From Candidatus Omnitrophota bacterium (GTDB taxonomy: Bacteria; Hinthialibacterota; Hinthialibacteria; Hinthialibacterales; JAKPRU01), in contig JAKQSI010000021.1 of the NCBI GenBank assembly GCA_029570205.1, positions 1 to 64,000 on the forward strand: 64,000 nucleotides of DNA, read 5' to 3'. The notes under the pieces are model-generated. The model was not told the origin of the DNA. It ran no database searches and saw nothing but the letters and a program-made list of their open reading frames with translations. This document shows, one piece after another, positions 1-7,955 of the stretch. Each line of letters begins with the position of its first letter. Positions within the stretch are counted from its first letter, which is position 1. The position numbers and the translations under genes were made by a program.

Positions 1-1110
1 CCAATGTGCGCGGCTATCTCCGGAGTACACAGAAACGGCCCGACGTCGTCCGAAATTTCTTTCACGCACCTTCGGTTCGCTACGCGATGGAGTAAGCGAC
101 ATTACTACAGTATGCCTACTATTTAGGGTTCGGAGTAATAATGCCGTGTAGAGGCTTGTTGTTTTTCCGCTGCCCGTGGGGCCGGTGACCAGTACGATGC
201 CGTGCGGCAATTCCAAGATGTGCCGAAACAGATTATATTCACGTTCGGCCATCCGGAGCTGCGCCAGATTCAACAGGGTCGAGTCCTGGCGCAGAAGACG
301 CATGACTACCGCTTCGCCGTGCAGCATGGGAATAACGGAAACGCGGACATCTACTTCGCTGTGTTTAATGGAGAGTTTAATTCGTCCATCCTGCGGGAGA
401 CGTTTTTCGGCGATGTTGAGATGACTGAGTATTTTCACACGGGAAACGATGGCGGGCTGAAACCGTTTCAACTGCATGGGGATTGGAACCTCCTGCAAAA
501 CGCCGTCGATGCGGTAGCGGATCCGGAGCTCATCTTCGAACGGTTCGAGGTGGATATCGGTAGCCCGCAATTCAATAGCGTCATTCAAAATCTGGTTTAC
601 GAACTTAATAATGGAGGCATCTTCGGCTCCCTGGTCGAGATCGACCTCTTCATCACGGCTTTCATCCACTACCTGAAAAGAGAACTCTTCCAAGGAATCG
701 ATGGTATCCGCGCCGACGCCGAGGCGATTTTTCAGTTCGCGCAGAATGTCTTCTCGCGGGGAGAGGACCGGCTTCAGCTTCAGTCCGGTAAGGGATCGAA
801 GCATGTCCAGTCCGTGGGTATTGAAAAGACGGCTCGTGGCGACCTCCACGGAGCCGTTTACCGAGCGGATCGGCAGGAGTTCTTCTTTTAGCAAAACGCG
901 CGCGGGAAATTGAGAAAGCAGCCGGCGGTCGACGGGATGATCCTCGAGTCTCTCAAAGGGGAGATTGTATTCGACCGCCAGCCACTTCAGTACGTCTTCT
1001 TCCGAGTTCACCGTGTCGGAGCCGTCACGATCGATGGAATTCTGCAGAATCCCGGCATCCGTCGAGGATATCTGCTTTTGTTCGATCATCCGTTCCAATA
1101 ATTCAATCAT
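1..1110 (-). CDS. PilB/GspE-type pilus/secretion assembly ATPase, N-terminal part (runs off the window edge)
   Basis: Hexameric ATPase of the inner-membrane platform that powers assembly of type IV pili or type II pseudopili. The frame opens at ATG 1110 (MIELLERM) and stays open to base 1. An N-terminal MshEN/T2SSE-type region covers about residues 40-130. The ATPase core starts near residue 163 with the family signature ATDIHLEP (183-190), then RIRYRIDG, KRLPQDGRI and the Walker A GPTGSGKTT (310-318, about 157-183 on the plus strand). After residue about 330 (base 120) the translation no longer resembles the family: the expected Walker B and Asp/His boxes are missing. So only the first half is recognisable. 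PilB and GspE cannot be told apart here; the two pilin genes in the window make either useful. No other pilus-machinery gene is adjacent. Confidence 0.9.
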   Translation of the reverse strand, partial: MIELLERMIEQKQISSTDAGILQNSIDRDGSDTVNSEEDVLKWLAVEYNLPFERLEDHPVDRRLLSQFPARVLLKEELLPIRSVNGSVEVATSRLFNTHGLDMLRSLTGLKLKPVLSPREDILRELKNRLGVGADTIDSLEEFSFQVVDESRDEEVDLDQGAEDASIIKFVNQILNDAIELRATDIHLEPFEDELRIRYRIDGVLQEVPIPMQLKRFQPAIVSRVKILSHLNIAEKRLPQDGRIKLSIKHSEVDVRVSVIPMLHGEAVVMRLLRQDSTLLNLAQLRMAEREYNLFRHILELPHGIVLVTGPTGSGKTTSLYTALLLRTLNSRHTVVMSLTPSRSEPKVRERNFGRRRAVSVYSGDSRAHW

Positions 1111-1144
1111 GACGATACCCACGCAAGATAGTTTTTACAGTGAA

Positions 1145-1756
1145 TCAGTCCAACGTGCCCAACAGAACCAGAATGGCTTCCTGCCGAACTGTGAGAACTT
1201 TGCGCAATTCCTCGCGGGCTGCCTGCAATTCCGCTTCTTTCTTTTTGCGGGCCTCGCGAAAAGCCGTCAGCTTTGCCTGAATCTCTTCCGGAGTAGCGGT
1301 AGAGGAATCCAGGACTTCCTGAAGAGCCTTGGATTCGGCGCTCTCTTCGGCTCGGAAACCAACCGGGCGATCCCGCCCCGGGTCGCCTTCACGATCGGCG
1401 CCTTGCACGGCGGGGCGATTTTCACCCGACCTTCCCTGCCGACCTTCGCCGCCCGGTCTTCCCTCGCGCCCTTCACCACCCGGTCCGCCGGACGGGCGGA
1501 AGAATCCCGGACCCATACCGCCTGCCCGCGATTCCCGCTGCAGATCCCAGACTTTGATGATCAGAGGTTCCATGACCGTCCATTCGTCGTCTGTTGCGCC
1601 GAGGCGCTCTTTCATCTGCTGCATGACCATCTGGCGCATTTGTCCGGGATCGCCGCCAGCCCTTCGCTGGCGATCCTGCGCCATACACACCAGGCTTCCA
1701 CCAATCAATAAAAGACCCAATGTTACGATGCCAACCGTGGATAGTTTTCGAGACAT
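1145..1756 (-). CDS. Exported Gly-rich protein of unknown function
   Basis: About 203 residues. I chose ATG 1756 over the longer frame (to 1828) because a clear AGGAGGT lies just upstream on the minus strand and a good Sec signal peptide follows at once (MSRKLSTVG, then a Leu/Gly/Val core ending near CMAQ). The mature part begins with a helical segment (QMVMQQMKERLGATDDEW), then a Gly/Arg/Glu/Pro-rich low-complexity stretch from about residue 80 to 130, and ends with a charged coiled-coil-like helix (ARKKKEAELQAAREEL, KVLTVRQEAILV). The last part recalls small periplasmic proteins annotated only as hypothetical in planctomycete-like genomes, with a loose Spy/CpxP-like look. I do not assign a function. 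It lies upstream of the PilB/GspE gene on the same strand, 34 bases away, so the two may be co-transcribed. Confidence 0.7.
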   Translation of the reverse strand: MSRKLSTVGIVTLGLLLIGGSLVCMAQDRQRRAGGDPGQMRQMVMQQMKERLGATDDEWTVMEPLIIKVWDLQRESRAGGMGPGFFRPSGGPGGEGREGRPGGEGRQGRSGENRPAVQGADREGDPGRDRPVGFRAEESAESKALQEVLDSSTATPEEIQAKLTAFREARKKKEAELQAAREELRKVLTVRQEAILVLLGTLD

Positions 1757-1990
1757 GAACCATACCTCCTGTGCTTTTTTTGAAATGCCATCCATGATTT
1801 GATTTGGCAACATGCTCCAAAAGCACAAAACATACCAAGAAAAAACATCGCGAAATCAACGCGATTTCCATTCAAATGAGAAATTATTTCGCAGGAGAGA
1901 AAAACTCCCTGCGCAAGAAATGCGCAGATGGGACGTGAATTAAAGAAGGAAAAGAGAGGGATTGGGGAATGCAGGAGGAAAACCTCCCGG

Positions 1991-2050
1991 AGTAGGACAG
2001 GTTTCCGTGCCTGTCATGGCGAATCGCCAGGCAGGGACGCCTGTCCTACT
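1991..2050. repeat. Inverted pair of a dispersed ~20-bp repeat (GTAGGNCAGGCGTCCCTGCC family)
   Basis: Left arm AGTAGGACAGG at 1991-2001 and right arm CCTGTCCTACT at 2040-2050 are exact inverse complements. The likeness continues inward (gtttccgtgcctg against caggcagggacgc), making a hairpin of about 24-bp arms. The right arm, read on the minus strand, is TAGGACAGGCGTCCCTGCC. Relatives lie at 48787-48814 and 54963-54982. The arm includes the TAG stop codon of the DUF4434 gene that ends at 2046. No T-run follows, so it is not a classic terminator. Confidence 0.75.
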
Positions 2051-4064
2051 CTGTTTGGAGGGATTGGAACCAGCTTTTGTAAGCCTCATAAAACGGGCGA
2101 TTGCGCTGCGCGATGGAGGAATTGGCATACACGGGGCTGAAATAATGCGGGAAATCGAACTGTATCATTTTTACCGCTTCCTGCGCCGCATACAGAACCT
2201 GAAGTTTGACTCGCTCGAAGTCGGCGGTAGTCGCAGCCCAGTTTTCCTGGTCAATCGGATGCCCGTGGGTCTGCCGGAAAGTCTCGATATTCCACCAGAA
2301 CTGAACACCGCTTCGGGAACAGATTCCGGAAATCATAGAAATATAGTGCGGCAGACATTGGATTCGAAACGTCTCCGCTCCGGAAACGTTCAGCGCGCCC
2401 ACGCTGTCCTGCATGGCTACAATATCGACGCCGCTTTGAGAAATTGTCTCTTCCCAGATGGTTGTGAATGTCTCATCCGGCAGATACGTTGTAAAATAGG
2501 GGGAAATCAGGACGGGTTTTCCGGGGGCCAGCCGATGACAAATGTCTACCATTTGATGAAACGCACCCGCGATTCGTTTTCGATGTGAGGAATCTCCCAG
2601 AAACGCATCGCACAATTCATACGGCATGTACCAACCTGCAAAAGCCGGACGATTTCCATAAAGACTATGCAGTTCCTCCACAACGGGTTGGACCTTCTGC
2701 ACAAAGGCATCCGTATCCGAGTTGAAAGTCCACACCCAGGAATAGTCGAAGTGAGGCAGGGAGAGAAACATCTGCATTTCGCGCTTCCCGGCTTCGTCCA
2801 GAATTGTGCCGACTGCATCTCCCTCCGCCTCGCGTCCGGTAACGATTTGCGACGGATAATAGGCTTTGTCCAGAAAGGTGGAATCCGGAATAATCAGTTC
2901 GATTCCGACGGCTTTCATGTGGTCCAGCTCCCTGCCGACATAAACGGGATCGGAGTAATAGCGCGCCGCCCCGATGATCTGGGCGAAACTGCCCTGGATT
3001 GTTTTGGAGGGCGGCTCGGAAGGGATGTGCGGCATGATCGGTGTCAAATACGAGAAGCTTGTGCGCTGCTGCCGGCGCCAGTTCTGATAATCCTGATACA
3101 GCCGCTCCGTGTTTTCTTTCGATGGCGAATCGGCGGTATCGGGGAGAAAATATCGTGTGGCGGGAAAAGCCACGAGGTGTTCGGCATATTTTCTGAGAAA
3201 TGTGACTTGTGTTTGTAGAGATGCAAACGTGGCCGCCTGGGTGGATTCGCTTTCCTTCGAGAACGTGTCAATGGTTGCCCACAGGCGCACGGATTGCTCG
3301 TCGGCGGCACGGGTAACAGCCCACAGGTGTTCGTTGACCGCCGGATGAACGGTTTCCGATACACCTCGCAGAATAAGGATATCGAGATGGACGGCTTCCA
3401 GGAATCCGGTCCATTGTTCCTTGACTGCGAGTGTCTCACTCTCGAAAGACAGGCGACCGAAACCGGCAATAACATGGGTCGGATCGAGACGTTGAAGGGC
3501 GGAGACCAGTGAAGAGTAGAACTCCGTTAGACGTGCCCGCTTCGCCTCATCTGCCAGGCAGGAGTCGGGGATTTCGTAAGGGATCACCCATCCCGCAAAG
3601 GCGCTTTTCGTACCGAAGCGTGCGCAGGTTTCTTCTGCGTACCCAAGCATTGCGGCGCAAAGCTTCCCTAGGCCGTTGCTGTCCAGAGAAAGCCAATTCG
3701 GTTCCTCTCTCGGTAACATCACAAGAATCTCAAGGGATTCGGCGGCATCAAATATCTCCGCCAGGGGATCATTGGATTGCAGGCTCACCGCTGCAAATGG
3801 CCGCCCCGCGTTCACAAGAACAGCCGGGATACCCAGTGTTCGGAGCTGGTCCAGCTGGGAGGCGCAGTCTATGGAGGAGGAAAAAACTGTGGGGGCCGAT
3901 CCGGTCTCAAGAAGAGCCACCGACAGGCCGATGTTGCGGTTGGGCAAAGGAGGGGAGAAATTGTTTTTCATGGCAAATCCTGTCGGCGCTGAGAGGATCA
4001 GGCCCAATAATCCGATCACTATTCCTTTCGGGAAGTTTCGGCGTGAACCGTGGTGAATATCCAT
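2046..4064 (-). CDS. Secreted protein with two tandem DUF4434-type TIM-barrel domains
   Basis: About 672 residues. Start: ATG 4064 has AAAGGTG five bases upstream; the alternative ATG 4079 overlaps the lacI stop (ATGA) but has no ribosome site. A signal peptide follows (basic MDIHHGSRRNFPKG, hydrophobic GIVIGLLGLILSA). Two copies of the same domain are visible. The C-terminal copy (about 340-670) has the full set GWYMPYELCD, ISPYFTTY, VDIVAMQDSVG and WWNIETF. The N-terminal copy (about 45-335) has weaker counterparts GWVIPYEIPD, LDILILRGVS and LWATIDTF. DUF4434 proteins are glycoside-hydrolase-like barrels of unproven substrate. A single-domain cytoplasmic relative is encoded at 7956. It follows lacI at 11 bases, so it probably belongs to the LacI transcription unit. 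The N-terminal copy may be non-catalytic. A dispersed repeat supplies the stop codon. Confidence 0.82.
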   Translation of the reverse strand: MDIHHGSRRNFPKGIVIGLLGLILSAPTGFAMKNNFSPPLPNRNIGLSVALLETGSAPTVFSSSIDCASQLDQLRTLGIPAVLVNAGRPFAAVSLQSNDPLAEIFDAAESLEILVMLPREEPNWLSLDSNGLGKLCAAMLGYAEETCARFGTKSAFAGWVIPYEIPDSCLADEAKRARLTEFYSSLVSALQRLDPTHVIAGFGRLSFESETLAVKEQWTGFLEAVHLDILILRGVSETVHPAVNEHLWAVTRAADEQSVRLWATIDTFSKESESTQAATFASLQTQVTFLRKYAEHLVAFPATRYFLPDTADSPSKENTERLYQDYQNWRRQQRTSFSYLTPIMPHIPSEPPSKTIQGSFAQIIGAARYYSDPVYVGRELDHMKAVGIELIIPDSTFLDKAYYPSQIVTGREAEGDAVGTILDEAGKREMQMFLSLPHFDYSWVWTFNSDTDAFVQKVQPVVEELHSLYGNRPAFAGWYMPYELCDAFLGDSSHRKRIAGAFHQMVDICHRLAPGKPVLISPYFTTYLPDETFTTIWEETISQSGVDIVAMQDSVGALNVSGAETFRIQCLPHYISMISGICSRSGVQFWWNIETFRQTHGHPIDQENWAATTADFERVKLQVLYAAQEAVKMIQFDFPHYFSPVYANSSIAQRNRPFYEAYKSWFQSLQTE

Positions 4065-4075
4065 AACGACACCTT

Positions 4076-5113
4076 TCATTTCGGGGCCGGGCCGCTGGAA
4101 TCCCGTTTGCGAAGTTCCGGGGTGCAGGTCAGATCATCCTCCGGCAATCCTTCGATCTGGTTCAGGATTTTTTTTGCGGCGAAGCGGCCCATATCCAGCT
4201 TGGGTTGCGCAATCGAAGTCAGCGGCGGATAAACCAGCGAGGCAAAGTCGATATCATCGAATCCGACAAAGGAAAGATCCGTCGGCACACGGTATCCCCA
4301 GGACAAGGACGCCTGCATTGCGGAGATGGCGAGCCGATCGGAATAAGCGAAAAATGCGGTCGGCGCATTCTTTTTTTTCAGGATATCCCTCAGGGGGGTC
4401 ATATCCTGCACATCAGGGTCGATTTCGATTGTGGAGATTTCCGAATCCAGGCCGAAATCTTTCATGGCGCGGAGATACCCCCGATACCGTTGCGCATTCT
4501 CCAAACCGAAACGATGCCGTTCGGAGTGAAGGTCCTCCTTTGAGGGCGTGATATAGATAATCCTTCGATGTCCCAGGTCGAGGAGATGTCTGGCAGCGAG
4601 ATAACCGCCCTGTTCATTGTCGGTTCCGATCATGGGGGCATTGACCTCCTTTTTGCGCGTTCCGACGATGACGATGGGGATGTGCAGGTCTTGCGCCTGA
4701 CGAATCACACGGCTGTTGGTTCCGCAGCTGGTAACCGGCAGAAGGATAATTCCCTCCACCTGTTTATCAATAAGAGTCTCCAGGTGCGCCCGTTCTGCGG
4801 CGGGGTTCTTGTGTGAGCAGCAAAGAAGGATGCTGTATCGCCGTTTGTCGAGGACCGACTGCGCACCGTCGATGACATCGGCAAAGAAAGATCCCCGCAC
4901 ATTACTGGTTAAAATGCCGATCAGGCTGGTGCGGTTATGGACAAGTCCGCAGGCGAGGATATTCGGGCGATATCCGATTCGTTCGGCCACGCGACGGACA
5001 TTTTCAACGGTTGTGGAAGAGATCCGTTTATCGCCGCGCAAGGCACGTGAGACGGTGCTGTGAGAAACGCCCAGTTGGGCCGCGATATCTTTGATAGTGG
5101 TTCTGCGATTCAT
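4076..5113 (-). CDS. LacI-family transcriptional regulator
   Basis: 345 residues. ATG 5113 (MNRRTTIKDIA) is chosen because LacI proteins begin almost directly with the helix-turn-helix; the longer frame to 5209 adds 32 unrelated residues and would cover the operator. HTH: TIKDIAAQLGVSHSTVSRAL, then the hinge helix region RRVAERIGYRPN. The periplasmic-binding-protein-like effector domain follows (SLIGILTSNVRGSFFADV, GTDNEQGGYLAARHLLDLGH, FVGFDDIDFASLVYPPLTSI). The protein should bind a sugar-like effector. Operator-like palindromes centred on CAAACG lie in its own leader (5155) and at the start of the divergent unit (5321), so autoregulation plus control of the discoidin/pilin genes is likely (inference). 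The stop overlaps the alternative ATG of the DUF4434 gene. Confidence 0.93.
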   Translation of the reverse strand: MNRRTTIKDIAAQLGVSHSTVSRALRGDKRISSTTVENVRRVAERIGYRPNILACGLVHNRTSLIGILTSNVRGSFFADVIDGAQSVLDKRRYSILLCCSHKNPAAERAHLETLIDKQVEGIILLPVTSCGTNSRVIRQAQDLHIPIVIVGTRKKEVNAPMIGTDNEQGGYLAARHLLDLGHRRIIYITPSKEDLHSERHRFGLENAQRYRGYLRAMKDFGLDSEISTIEIDPDVQDMTPLRDILKKKNAPTAFFAYSDRLAISAMQASLSWGYRVPTDLSFVGFDDIDFASLVYPPLTSIAQPKLDMGRFAAKKILNQIEGLPEDDLTCTPELRKRDSSGPAPK

Positions 5114-5154
5114 CGTCACAATCTCGTAATATGTTGCGAACAGGGTAACCTTAA

Positions 5155-5168
5155 AACAAACGTTTGCA
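5155..5168. promoter_or_regulatory. LacI-type operator O1 in the lacI leader
   Basis: AACAAACGTTTGCA contains the perfect 10-bp palindrome CAAACGTTTG (5157-5166) and matches an ideal TGCAAACGTTTGCA at 12 of 14 positions. LacI-family operators typically are palindromes with a central CG. It lies about 55 bases downstream of the predicted lacI start point and 41 bases before its ATG, where a bound repressor would act as a roadblock. Confidence 0.7.
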
Positions 5169-5227
5169 CAAGCTCCCGATTCCCTGTTTTTCGGACGGAA
5201 ATTGCTCAAGGTTGAGATATCCTGTTG

Positions 5228-5256
5228 ATTGTATTGAAGATCGGTGATTCTTTCAA
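5228..5256 (-). promoter_or_regulatory. lacI promoter: Sigma-70-type promoter of lacI-DUF4434
   Basis: On the minus strand TTGAAA (5256-5251), a 17-base spacer and TACAAT (5233-5228). Each hexamer matches consensus at 5 of 6. The predicted start is near 5221, giving a leader of about 108 bases that contains operator O1. Confidence 0.6.
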
Positions 5257-5283
5257 AATTTACGATTTTTTTGCTTCAGGGGA

Positions 5284-5311
5284 TTGACAGGGGTTGGAAG
5301 TATGGTATAAG
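5284..5311 (+). promoter_or_regulatory. Sigma-70-type promoter of the discoidin/pilin unit
   Basis: Perfect -35 TTGACA (5284-5289), 16-base spacer, -10 TATAAG (5306-5311, 5 of 6); TAAGAT at 5308 with an 18-base spacer is an alternative. The predicted start is near 5318, directly in front of operator O2, so repressor binding would block initiation. It is back to back with the lacI promoter. Confidence 0.7.
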
Positions 5312-5320
5312 ATAGTTTTG

Positions 5321-5334
5321 TGCAAACGTGTGCA
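5321..5334. promoter_or_regulatory. LacI-type operator O2 at the transcription start
   Basis: TGCAAACGTGTGCA differs from the ideal palindrome TGCAAACGTTTGCA at one position. Its centre is 166 bases from that of O1, close to a whole number of helical turns (15.8 at 10.5 bp), so a loop between two repressor dimers is possible (inference). Confidence 0.75.
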
Positions 5335-5358
5335 TCGTACCAAGTCTCGGAGGTCACC

Positions 5359-6465
5359 ATGAAATATTCCATCACAGCTGTTTCCCTTTGTATGGTTGTG
5401 TGTGCGGCAATGGCGCAGGATGAGTTTCTGTTCCCTTATGAATCTCCTGACGATATTACGGTGCGCACAGGGTGGGAGGACGTGGCGCTTGGAGCCTTTG
5501 TGAAGGTTTCTCCGGAGGGGTCGCAATCGGCGGAGATTCTTACGGACGGCTTGAATCGTGAGAACGAGGGCGAGCGATTTATTGCCTGGCAGGGTCTTGC
5601 CGAGCCTTTGGAGATCGTTGTGGACTTGGGGGAGACAAGGAATGACCTTCTGTCGTTCCGGGCGTTCTGGGCGGTGGATTACACGGGCCTGGGCGGGCCG
5701 GTGGCGGACTGGGTCGCTGAAACCCAGGTTTCGGTTTCGACAAACGGCACGAATTACACGGTGTTGGGCAACGCCCGCAGCGAGGACATGTCAGAACCGA
5801 ACGCGAACGACTATACCATCCGTCATTCCATCAATGACTTGACGCTTACCCAGCCGGTGTCGGGTCGGTACGTGCGATTTTATGTCGAGAATCCCCCTGC
5901 GAATGTGATGTGTTCGGAGGTAACGGTGTTACGGGAAATAGCCATTCCGGCGGATGCAACGAACGTGGCGGTTGGGAAACCTTATGTGACCGATCCGCCC
6001 GGCAACGATGGGAGTCGCCCGGACGACGGCATTCGCCTGACAGATGGGCGGCTGGCGGCAGACGCATCAACCGATGTGACCGGCTGGGGCAGTTTCCCGG
6101 GTACCGAGGCGCTCAATATCACGATTGATTTGGGCGCTGTCGCGCACAATCTGGTAGCATTTCGGGCCTGGTACGCGGCTTGGGAGAGAGCGTTTGTTTT
6201 TGTTGTGGGGACGATGTACGTAGAGGTTTCGGATAATGGAACAGATTTTACGCGCCTGGGGATGGTGCCGAAGCTCTACGATCACGATGACGATCCGCCG
6301 TTCAGCAATGTCCCGTATCTCCTGATTCCCCAACAGCCGGTGAGCGCGCGCTATGTTCGGTTTATCACCATGGGAAGCGATTCAAATACATTTACAACAT
6401 TTGCGTGTGAACTCGAGGTTTACCAGGGCGCTCCCACCGGTGTGTCGAGTTGGGAGATGTTCTGA
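5359..6465 (+). CDS. Secreted protein with two discoidin (F5/8 type C)-like domains
   Basis: 368 residues. ATG 5359 follows CGGAGGTC at the right distance and opens a signal peptide (MKYSITAVSLCMVVCAAMAQ). Two similar jelly-roll halves follow. Each has the pattern of a discoidin carbohydrate-binding domain: a D-G start (ILTDGLN, IRLTDGRL), VVDLG/TIDLG, LVAFRAWYA-like, a VSTNGTNYT/VSDNGTDFT strand and a closing SARYVRF with a final strand. The domains are about residues 35-190 and 195-355. It ends in a short tail, GVSSWEMF. It probably binds glycan at the cell surface or in the periplasm. It is the first gene behind the O2-controlled promoter, with a pilin gene 16 bases after its stop. Binding specificity is unknown. 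Confidence 0.85.
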   Translation: MKYSITAVSLCMVVCAAMAQDEFLFPYESPDDITVRTGWEDVALGAFVKVSPEGSQSAEILTDGLNRENEGERFIAWQGLAEPLEIVVDLGETRNDLLSFRAFWAVDYTGLGGPVADWVAETQVSVSTNGTNYTVLGNARSEDMSEPNANDYTIRHSINDLTLTQPVSGRYVRFYVENPPANVMCSEVTVLREIAIPADATNVAVGKPYVTDPPGNDGSRPDDGIRLTDGRLAADASTDVTGWGSFPGTEALNITIDLGAVAHNLVAFRAWYAAWERAFVFVVGTMYVEVSDNGTDFTRLGMVPKLYDHDDDPPFSNVPYLLIPQQPVSARYVRFITMGSDSNTFTTFACELEVYQGAPTGVSSWEMF

Positions 6466-6481
6466 GATCCGGAGGTCGATC

Positions 6482-7048
6482 ATGAAAGCCGGGCGTGGAT
6501 TTACGTTGATTGAATTGCTGATCGTTGTGGCCATCATCGGCATTCTGGCGGCAATTGCGGTGCCGAATTTTCTGAACGCGCGTCTGCGGGCCACAATCTC
6601 GCGAGTTTACTCCGAACAGCGTTCCATTGAGGACTCGCTGACGGCGTACAAGATCGACCATAATGCCTATCCCGTGGATAACGGAACCGGCTTGATTGCC
6701 CCGCCACGAAATACGATCAATTTAAATGGGGTGGAGCAGACCGTTACGGGAATCGTTGTTCTCACGACACCGGTAGCCTATATGACTTCGATTCCAAAGG
6801 ACCCTTTTGTTCCGCCAAATGACGAGAAGATCGGGTGGTACCAGTGTTATGTGTATTACGGTTCGAATGCGCCGTTTAATTATGGCGAGTTCAATGAGCG
6901 GGCGCATTACATTCTCTATTCCGTTGGACCGGACAAACAACTACAATGGGGGTTCGGTGACAACCGATACGATGTGAGCAATGGGCTTGTCAGTTCTGGG
7001 GACATTATTCGAGTCGGACCCGGCTTGCGCAATAGCGCGGCCGGATAA
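6482..7048 (+). CDS. Type IV pilin-like protein (class III signal peptide), pilin 1
   Basis: 188 residues. ATG 6482 with CCGGAGGTC in front; the open frame extends further upstream but lacks a site there. Prepilin leader MKAGRG, cleavage expected before FTLIELLIVVAIIG, which forms the hydrophobic N-terminal helix; the conserved Glu5 of the mature protein is present. The globular part has the planctomycete-style YKIDHNAYP segment and ends with YDVSNGLVSSGDIIR, shared almost word for word with pilin 2 at 45695. Such proteins are pilins or pseudopilins assembled by a PilB/GspE machine. Its place between two discoidin-domain genes suggests a glycan-binding fibre or pseudopilus rather than motility (inference). 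Confidence 0.88.
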   Translation: MKAGRGFTLIELLIVVAIIGILAAIAVPNFLNARLRATISRVYSEQRSIEDSLTAYKIDHNAYPVDNGTGLIAPPRNTINLNGVEQTVTGIVVLTTPVAYMTSIPKDPFVPPNDEKIGWYQCYVYYGSNAPFNYGEFNERAHYILYSVGPDKQLQWGFGDNRYDVSNGLVSSGDIIRVGPGLRNSAAG

Positions 7049-7107
7049 GAATGGTTTCTTGCGCATTGTCGCAAGCCAACATCTCACCCGAAAGGAGAGA
7101 CAGGCAG

Positions 7108-7683
7108 ATGAGGAAGTTTTGGTTTTCAATTCCGGTAGCCGTTTTGGTTCTGGTGGTGGCAGGTAGTATCCCGGCGCAGCCGGTGAACTATGCGGCCGGG
7201 ATGACCTACACGGCAGACCCACCGTTGCGTACCGACTGGCTGGGCGATTCAGGCGGGGAGCTGACGGACGGGGTCAAGGATTGGGCCTGGGGACCAGTGA
7301 CCGGCTGGGATGGTATGACCGCGACAAATCCCCGCACCATCGTGCTCGACCTGGCCTCGGCGAAAAGCGATATCGGTTCGGTTGTGGTCACGGTATTCGT
7401 TTCGATCAGTTCCGCGGTGCCGCCGCAGAAGCAGATCCTGGTTTCCGGTTCCAGCACAAGTGCGACAGCGGGCTTTGCCGAATGGGGCGAAGCGGTTACG
7501 AAAGATACCGGCGATGAAGCGAATTACACGTACACATGGACCGGCGGCCCGTTCGCAGCGCGGTGGGTAAAAGTTATCCTGGATTCGCAGACACCCGGAT
7601 CTCATAGTCTTCTTTCCGAGATTGAGGTTTTCAAGGCTGAAGGAAGCTCCGCCGTGGGAGACGAGTGGATGCTGTATCAATAA
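7108..7683 (+). CDS. Secreted single discoidin (F5/8 type C)-like domain protein
   Basis: 191 residues. ATG 7108 has AAAGGAGAG upstream; the frame back to 7051 adds residues without a signal. Signal peptide MRKFWFSIPVAVLVLVVAG...PAQ. One domain of about 155 residues with the family pattern GELTDGV, TIVLDLAS, a long strand, AARWVKVILDS, and a last strand LLSEIEVF. It ends AVGDEWMLYQ, a tail resembling the WEMF end of the two-domain protein at 5359. Third gene of the O2 unit, 59 bases after the pilin. Likely a glycan-binding partner of the pilin or of the ABC importer downstream; substrate unknown. Confidence 0.8.
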   Translation: MRKFWFSIPVAVLVLVVAGSIPAQPVNYAAGMTYTADPPLRTDWLGDSGGELTDGVKDWAWGPVTGWDGMTATNPRTIVLDLASAKSDIGSVVVTVFVSISSAVPPQKQILVSGSSTSATAGFAEWGEAVTKDTGDEANYTYTWTGGPFAARWVKVILDSQTPGSHSLLSEIEVFKAEGSSAVGDEWMLYQ

Positions 7684-7955
7684 TCGGTCGGGTATATCCC
7701 GGAGGGACAGGAAGAAGAATACGGGGTGTCCCCGAGGGAGGACAGTGGTTCTATTCTGGGTGGGCGGGTCATAGACTCGCCCATGCATAATGACACCGGC
7801 GGAGAGTCTTGAGCCTGTGTGAGGATTTTAGACAGATACTCCTGCCGAGCCGTTCGTCATAAAAGGATCGGCTCGGCAGGAGATAGGCCTCCCCAATGCC
7901 GATTAGTTAGTCGATGTGATTTGTTGCCCGCCGGTCCGTTAGTAGAGGTTTGTTT
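7684..7955. repeat. Intergenic stretch with a 14-bp perfect inverted repeat (7839-7882)
   Basis: CTCCTGCCGAGCCG (7839-7852) pairs exactly with CGGCTCGGCAGGAG (7869-7882) around a 16-base loop. There is no T-run on either side, so it is not a typical intrinsic terminator; it could attenuate between the discoidin/pilin genes and the importer genes, or be a REP-like element. Nothing else convincing in these 272 bases. Confidence 0.6.

Noticed and set aside
202-1711. Plus-strand frames over the first 1.7 kb
   Set aside because: They are shadows of the minus-strand PilB/GspE and Gly-rich protein genes, which have family motifs or ribosome sites.
7839-7882. 14-bp inverted repeat as intrinsic terminator
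   Set aside because: The stem is strong, but the loop is 16 bases and no T-run follows. Kept as an inverted repeat only.
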